Origin: JBBQRS01 sp038214535
GTDB lineage: Bacteria > Chloroflexota > Anaerolineae > CG2-30-64-16
NCBI GenBank assembly: GCA_038214535.1
Contig: JBBQRS010000171.1
Coordinates: 1-7,744 of the forward strand
DNA: 7,744 bases
Direction: 5' to 3'
Part shown: one piece after another, positions 4,651 through 7,744 of the stretch
Position numbering within the stretch: position 1 is the first letter of the stretch
How the letters are laid out: each line of letters opens with the position of its first letter
The notes under the pieces: generated by a model
Told to the model about the DNA's origin: nothing
What the model saw: only the letters and a program-made list of their open reading frames with translations
Databases searched by the model: none
Made by a program: the position numbers and the translations under genes

Positions 4651-7035
4651 ATGACTCAACAAAAGCTTGATGGTCAGTGGCAACTTTATCATTTTCCTGA
4701 GGGTGCGTTTCCGGGTGTGTGCCCGTCTGACCTGGCAACGCTCGGTCTTGATGCGGTTCTGGCTGATGTTCCCGGCAACGTAGAGCTGGACCTGCAACGC
4801 GCCGGGCAGATTGTAGACCCGTTCTATGCCGACCATATCCATGCGTTGCGTGCGCTGGAAACAGACGAATGGTGGTATTGTCACACGTTCGTCGGGCCGG
4901 GTGACCCGGCCTGTGCGCGGTGGTCGCTGGTGTTCGAGGGGGTGGATCCGCCGGCGACGATCTGGTTGAACGACGTGGAGATCGGACGGGCGGACAACGC
5001 GTTGATCGCGCATCGTTTCGATGTCACAGAGCTGTTGCGGAACGATAGGGAGAATCAGCTTGCTGTGCGAATCGGCTCGGCGGTGAACGCGGCGCGCCGC
5101 TTGCGTTATGACGCGGCCAGCATGAGCTGGGAAAGGCGCGAGGAGGGGTTACATATTCGCAAAGCCCCACACGTTTGGGGCTGGGATATCATGCCGCGGG
5201 CCGTCTCGGCGGGCATCTGGCGCGGCGTCAGGCTTGAACAGGAATTGCCGGACGCGATCGAGCAGCTTTATCTCTGGACGGACGCGATCGGGCCGGAAGG
5301 CGCGGTGCTGGGGGTTCGTTTTCAGTTTCGCACGCAGGCGCAGACGCTGGCATCGGGGCTGGCCTTGCGGATTCATGGGACGCTGGTGGATGGCGATCAC
5401 GCATTCGTGCATACGCAGCCGGTGGAGTTCATCGCCGGAGGGTTTCGGATGCGGGTACCGGGCGCGCATCTCTGGCAGCCCAGTGGATATGGCGCGGCGG
5501 CGCTCTACAATGTGCGGGCCGAACTGCTCTATAACGGCGGGGTGATCGCCTCACGCACGGAGCGAATCGGCATTCGCACGGTAGAGGTGTCGCGGACGGA
5601 GCGCGCCGCACAGGTTCCTGCGCCGCGCCCGGCGCTCGAGACGGTGGGGCGCTGGGACACACCGTCGGACCCGGAGGGGCATTTCCAGTTCATCGTCAAT
5701 GGTCAGCCGGTGATGGTGAAGGGATCGAACTGGGTTCCGCTGGATGCGTTTCATAGCCGCGACGCCGAGCGGCTGGAGCGGGCGCTGGCGCTCTTCGATG
5801 ACCTGGGCTGCAACATGGTGCGCTGTTGGGGCGGCAATGTCTATGAGGATGACGCGTTTTTTGACCGGTGCGACGAACTGGGGTTGATGGTGTGGCAGGA
5901 TTTTGCGTACGCGTGTTGCCGCTATCCGCAGACGGAGGATTTTCTGGCGCAGGTGCGGCAAGAGGTCGAGGCCGTCATCGAGAAGCTGCGCAACCACCCG
6001 TCACTGGTGATCTGGTGCGGAGATAATGAGGTGGATCAGGCGTACATTTCGGACGGTCTTTCGCCCGAACTGAATCGGTTGACGCGGGAGGTGTTGCCGC
6101 AGGTCGCGCATCGTTGCGACCCGCACCGCGCCTATATTCCGAGCTCGCCTTACGTGTCACCGGCGGCTGCGCAGGAGACTGATCCGAGCCGGGCCACGTC
6201 GGAACAGCATTTGTGGGGACCGCGCGGCTACTACAAGAGTCCCTTCTATACCGAACATCGGGCCGGCTTCATCGGCGAGATCGGTTATCACGGGTGCCCG
6301 AACGTCGCTTCCATCCGGCGCTTCATCTCGCCTGAGCGACTCTGGCCCTGTGTGAATAACCTCGAATGGCAGGCCCATTCCGTCTATCATTGGCTTTCAC
6401 CCGATGCCTTCGACCGGGATCGTATTACGCTGATGGCGAACCAGGTGCGCGAATTGTTCGGCGAGATCCCCGATACCCTGGATGATTTCGCGCTGGCAAG
6501 CCAGATCGTGCAGGCTGAAGCGAAGAAATTCTTCATCGAGTCAACCCGGCTCCGCAAATGGCGTACCAGCGGCATCCTGTGGTGGAATGTGCTGGATGGC
6601 TGGCCGCAGTTCTCGGATGCCGTGGTGGATTACTATTTCGGCGTCAAGCTGGCGTATCACTACATCCGGCGCGTGCAGCAGCCGGTTTGCGTGATGATCG
6701 GTGAGCCTGGGCCGGGCAAGTATCTACCGGTTATCATCGGCAATGACAGCCTGAGCGACGCCACCGTGAGCTATCGCATCTGGGAGCCGGGCGGGGAGAC
6801 CCTGGCAGAGGGTAAGGTATCCGCGCCCGCGAATCAGAACTGGCAAGTCTCACGCGTTCGCACGTTCGCCGGAGATCGCCGGTTGCTGCTGATTGAGTGG
6901 GAAATCGAGGGGGCGCGCTTCGGGAACCACTACGTTGTCGGGATGCCGCCCTTGTCATTTGCGCAATATCGCGACTGGCTGACGGACATTGCCGCGCTGC
7001 CGCGCGCGTTCGATGCGGCCGGTGTCGCAAAATAA
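4651..7035 (+). CDS. Glycoside hydrolase family 2, probable beta-mannosidase
   Basis: 794 residues from ATG 4651, typical for bacterial GH2 beta-mannosidases. It would release mannose from the non-reducing end of beta-mannosides such as manno-oligosaccharides or N-glycan cores. The N-terminal beta-sandwich (about 1-185) starts LDGQWQLYHFPEG and carries VPGNVELDL and WGWDIMPR. An Ig-like domain follows, then the TIM barrel from about 345 (VKGSNWVPLDAF, MVRCWGGNVYEDDAFF). The acid/base is E460 in WCGDNEVDQ. The likely nucleophile is E543 in FIGEIGYHGCPN, where the textbook family pattern is SEFG-Q-S-P, so this is a divergent subgroup. WWNVLDGWPQFSD (644-656) corresponds to the WQLND-WP substrate loop. 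No signal peptide is present, so it acts in the cytoplasm on imported oligosaccharides. Starts at ATG 4639 or TTG 4624 are possible; none has a strong ribosome binding site. Another beta-glycoside substrate cannot be excluded. Confidence 0.88.
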   Translation: MTQQKLDGQWQLYHFPEGAFPGVCPSDLATLGLDAVLADVPGNVELDLQRAGQIVDPFYADHIHALRALETDEWWYCHTFVGPGDPACARWSLVFEGVDPPATIWLNDVEIGRADNALIAHRFDVTELLRNDRENQLAVRIGSAVNAARRLRYDAASMSWERREEGLHIRKAPHVWGWDIMPRAVSAGIWRGVRLEQELPDAIEQLYLWTDAIGPEGAVLGVRFQFRTQAQTLASGLALRIHGTLVDGDHAFVHTQPVEFIAGGFRMRVPGAHLWQPSGYGAAALYNVRAELLYNGGVIASRTERIGIRTVEVSRTERAAQVPAPRPALETVGRWDTPSDPEGHFQFIVNGQPVMVKGSNWVPLDAFHSRDAERLERALALFDDLGCNMVRCWGGNVYEDDAFFDRCDELGLMVWQDFAYACCRYPQTEDFLAQVRQEVEAVIEKLRNHPSLVIWCGDNEVDQAYISDGLSPELNRLTREVLPQVAHRCDPHRAYIPSSPYVSPAAAQETDPSRATSEQHLWGPRGYYKSPFYTEHRAGFIGEIGYHGCPNVASIRRFISPERLWPCVNNLEWQAHSVYHWLSPDAFDRDRITLMANQVRELFGEIPDTLDDFALASQIVQAEAKKFFIESTRLRKWRTSGILWWNVLDGWPQFSDAVVDYYFGVKLAYHYIRRVQQPVCVMIGEPGPGKYLPVIIGNDSLSDATVSYRIWEPGGETLAEGKVSAPANQNWQVSRVRTFAGDRRLLLIEWEIEGARFGNHYVVGMPPLSFAQYRDWLTDIAALPRAFDAAGVAK

Positions 7036-7063
7036 CCTGGATTCGGAGAGATTTACTTGGGCG

Positions 7064-7618
7064 TTAGTCAAAAGCTTGAATCTGTTGCCACTGGATGCTT
7101 ACTAAATCATCCTTGATCTCGGGCTTGTTAGCCAATACATAGTGACGTATGCTACCGGTTGAGTCAATCATGAGTTGGTTAGGGGCATTATCCATTATGA
7201 ACGCTCCGCCGTCTTTGTGCGGTCGGAACACTGTGTAAGCAATACTCACTTCGCCCCGACCAATCGGATAAGCGACGTACAGTACCTCACTCCGATCTGT
7301 GAAGGGGGAATTTTCGCTTAATCCATTCGAATCAAGAAAGTCCGCGATTTCCTGATCAAGGGCGTCTCGCTTAGTAGATATCTCGGCATCAATCCGGTGA
7401 AGTACTTGTAGCCTGGATTTGCGTTTCTCGTTCAGTAAGAAAGCCAAATGGGTGATTGCTAGATCATATCGCGTGTAGTTCATGACTTCTATGATAAAAT
7501 TTGCGCTCGTGAAGAAGCTATTCTCGACTGACTCACCAGGGACGACGAATTTTCCTAAGCTCTCATCGTAATCAACATAGAGTCCTCTGTTTCGTTGTAC
7601 AAGTATACCGTGATTGCT
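7064..7618 (-). pseudogene. Uncharacterised gene lacking its 5' end, apparently cut by an insertion sequence
   Basis: The first available start is ATG 7483 (139 aa). The frame is open for 52 more codons upstream, to a TGA at 7642-7640, with no ATG, GTG or TTG, and it reads as plausible protein (for example GILVQRNRGLYVDYDES, then FVVPGESVENSFFTS and FIIEV directly before that methionine). About 184 residues are therefore visible from 7618. The N-terminus appears replaced by the 5' end of a second insertion sequence. I recognise no family. The visible part has a lysine/arginine-rich helical stretch (FLLNEKRKSRLQVLHRIDAEI), then acidic and aromatic strands (EVLYVAYPIGRGEVSIAYTVF). Two sampled 60-base lines have 43 and 47 % G+C against 60 % in a line of the mannosidase gene, suggesting acquired DNA. 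The gene converges with the mannosidase, with 28 bp between stop codons. Confidence 0.6.
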
Positions 7619-7630
7619 AATTTGGCGTCC

Positions 7631-7688
7631 GGCGGCTTCTCAGGAAACATTAGGTTAAGAAAACCGATACGTTCCGGAGGAAGCCGCC
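7631..7688 (+). promoter_or_regulatory. Leader inverted repeat abutting the second transposase start
   Basis: GGCGGCTTC (7631-7639) is the exact inverse of GAAGCCGCC (7680-7688). The right arm overlaps the last two bases of the GGAGGA Shine-Dalgarno (7676-7681) and ends one base before the ATG at 7689. A GGTT/AACC mini-stem (7653-7656/7662-7665) lies in the loop. Folding would close the start region in RNA that begins upstream of 7631, parallel to the leader of the complete element. Confidence 0.5.
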
Positions 7689-7744
7689 ATGGATGCCAGC
7701 TTTATTGTAACCGTGTTTGTCGTATTCGATGATCTCAGTCAGGC
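7689..7744 (+). CDS. Transposase, N-terminal fragment (runs off the window), probably IS982 family
   Basis: The 18 complete codons read MDASFIVTVFVVFDDLSQ before the window ends. GGAGGA (7676-7681) lies 7 nt before the ATG. The segment FIVTVFVVFDDLSQ aligns with FCLWMYVVVDDIWQ near the start of the complete IS982 transposase in this window (shared VV-DD and a terminal Q), which supports the same family. With so few residues the assignment rests on this similarity and on the truncated neighbouring gene. Confidence 0.5.
   Translation, partial: MDASFIVTVFVVFDDLSQ

Larger units (their letters stand above)
7622..7744 (+). mobile_element. 5' end of a second insertion sequence (partial)
   Basis: The protein-like frame of the minus-strand gene ends at about 7618-7640, and a transposase-like start follows at 7689 with a strong Shine-Dalgarno. 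The left boundary cannot be fixed because only one end is in the window and no partner repeat is available; a position between 7610 and 7645 is likely. No clear match to the ends of the first element is seen, so it is a different element, probably of the same family. Confidence 0.5.

Noticed and set aside
1..7744. CRISPR array, tRNA or rRNA genes
   Set aside because: No regularly spaced direct repeats, tRNA cloverleaf or rRNA-like stretches were seen on either strand.

Overview
The window looks like a chromosomal stretch from a fairly GC-rich bacterium (a sampled line of the large hydrolase gene is 60 % G+C). The mix of genes is typical of Chloroflexota, particularly Anaerolineae-like genomes: a LacI-type sugar regulator, a cytoplasmic GH2 beta-mannosidase, a signal-less GIN/DUF2807 beta-solenoid protein and IS982-type insertion sequences. 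That assignment is inference from gene style; no rRNA or other marker gene is present.

Layout. Bases 1-148 are non-coding and hold a striking run of five C-blocks. A LacI-family repressor is encoded on the minus strand (149-1165). Its promoter is well formed, and two tandem palindromes cover the -10 box and the start region, so autorepression is likely. Divergently from it runs a 275-residue protein with one membrane segment at each end and a long helical middle (1365-2192). It converges on a minus-strand pair: an 89-residue two-helix membrane protein (2203-2472) and an upstream 23-codon ORF (2469-2540) that overlaps it by ATGA and has its own Shine-Dalgarno. A complete IS982-family element (about 2633-3686, 21-bp inverted ends) lies about 90 bp upstream of that pair. 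Next come a perfect 16-bp hairpin (3743-3777), the GIN/DUF2807 protein on the minus strand (3800-4468) and, divergently, the GH2 beta-mannosidase (4651-7035) behind a good sigma70-type promoter.

The right edge is different. A lower-GC minus-strand gene (7064 to about 7618) has an open frame that runs well upstream of its first ATG without reaching a start. It then meets the 5' end of a second transposase gene (7689 to beyond the window end), so it appears to be decapitated by a second insertion sequence.

How the parts may work together. The repressor and the mannosidase suggest regulated use of mannose-containing oligosaccharides, but no transporter is visible and no clear operator lies at the mannosidase promoter, so the link is not shown. 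The most interesting structural signal is shared by the two insertion sequences. In each, a segment upstream of the transposase start is complementary to the ribosome binding site or start region. In the complete element that segment lies inside the spacer of the element's own candidate promoter. Transcripts reading in from outside would therefore fold and hide the ribosome binding site, while the element's own transcript would not. This is the logic known from IS10 and IS50. I see no clear evidence for a wholly new multi-gene system; the coupled 23-aa/89-aa pair and the decapitated gene are the least explained coding content.
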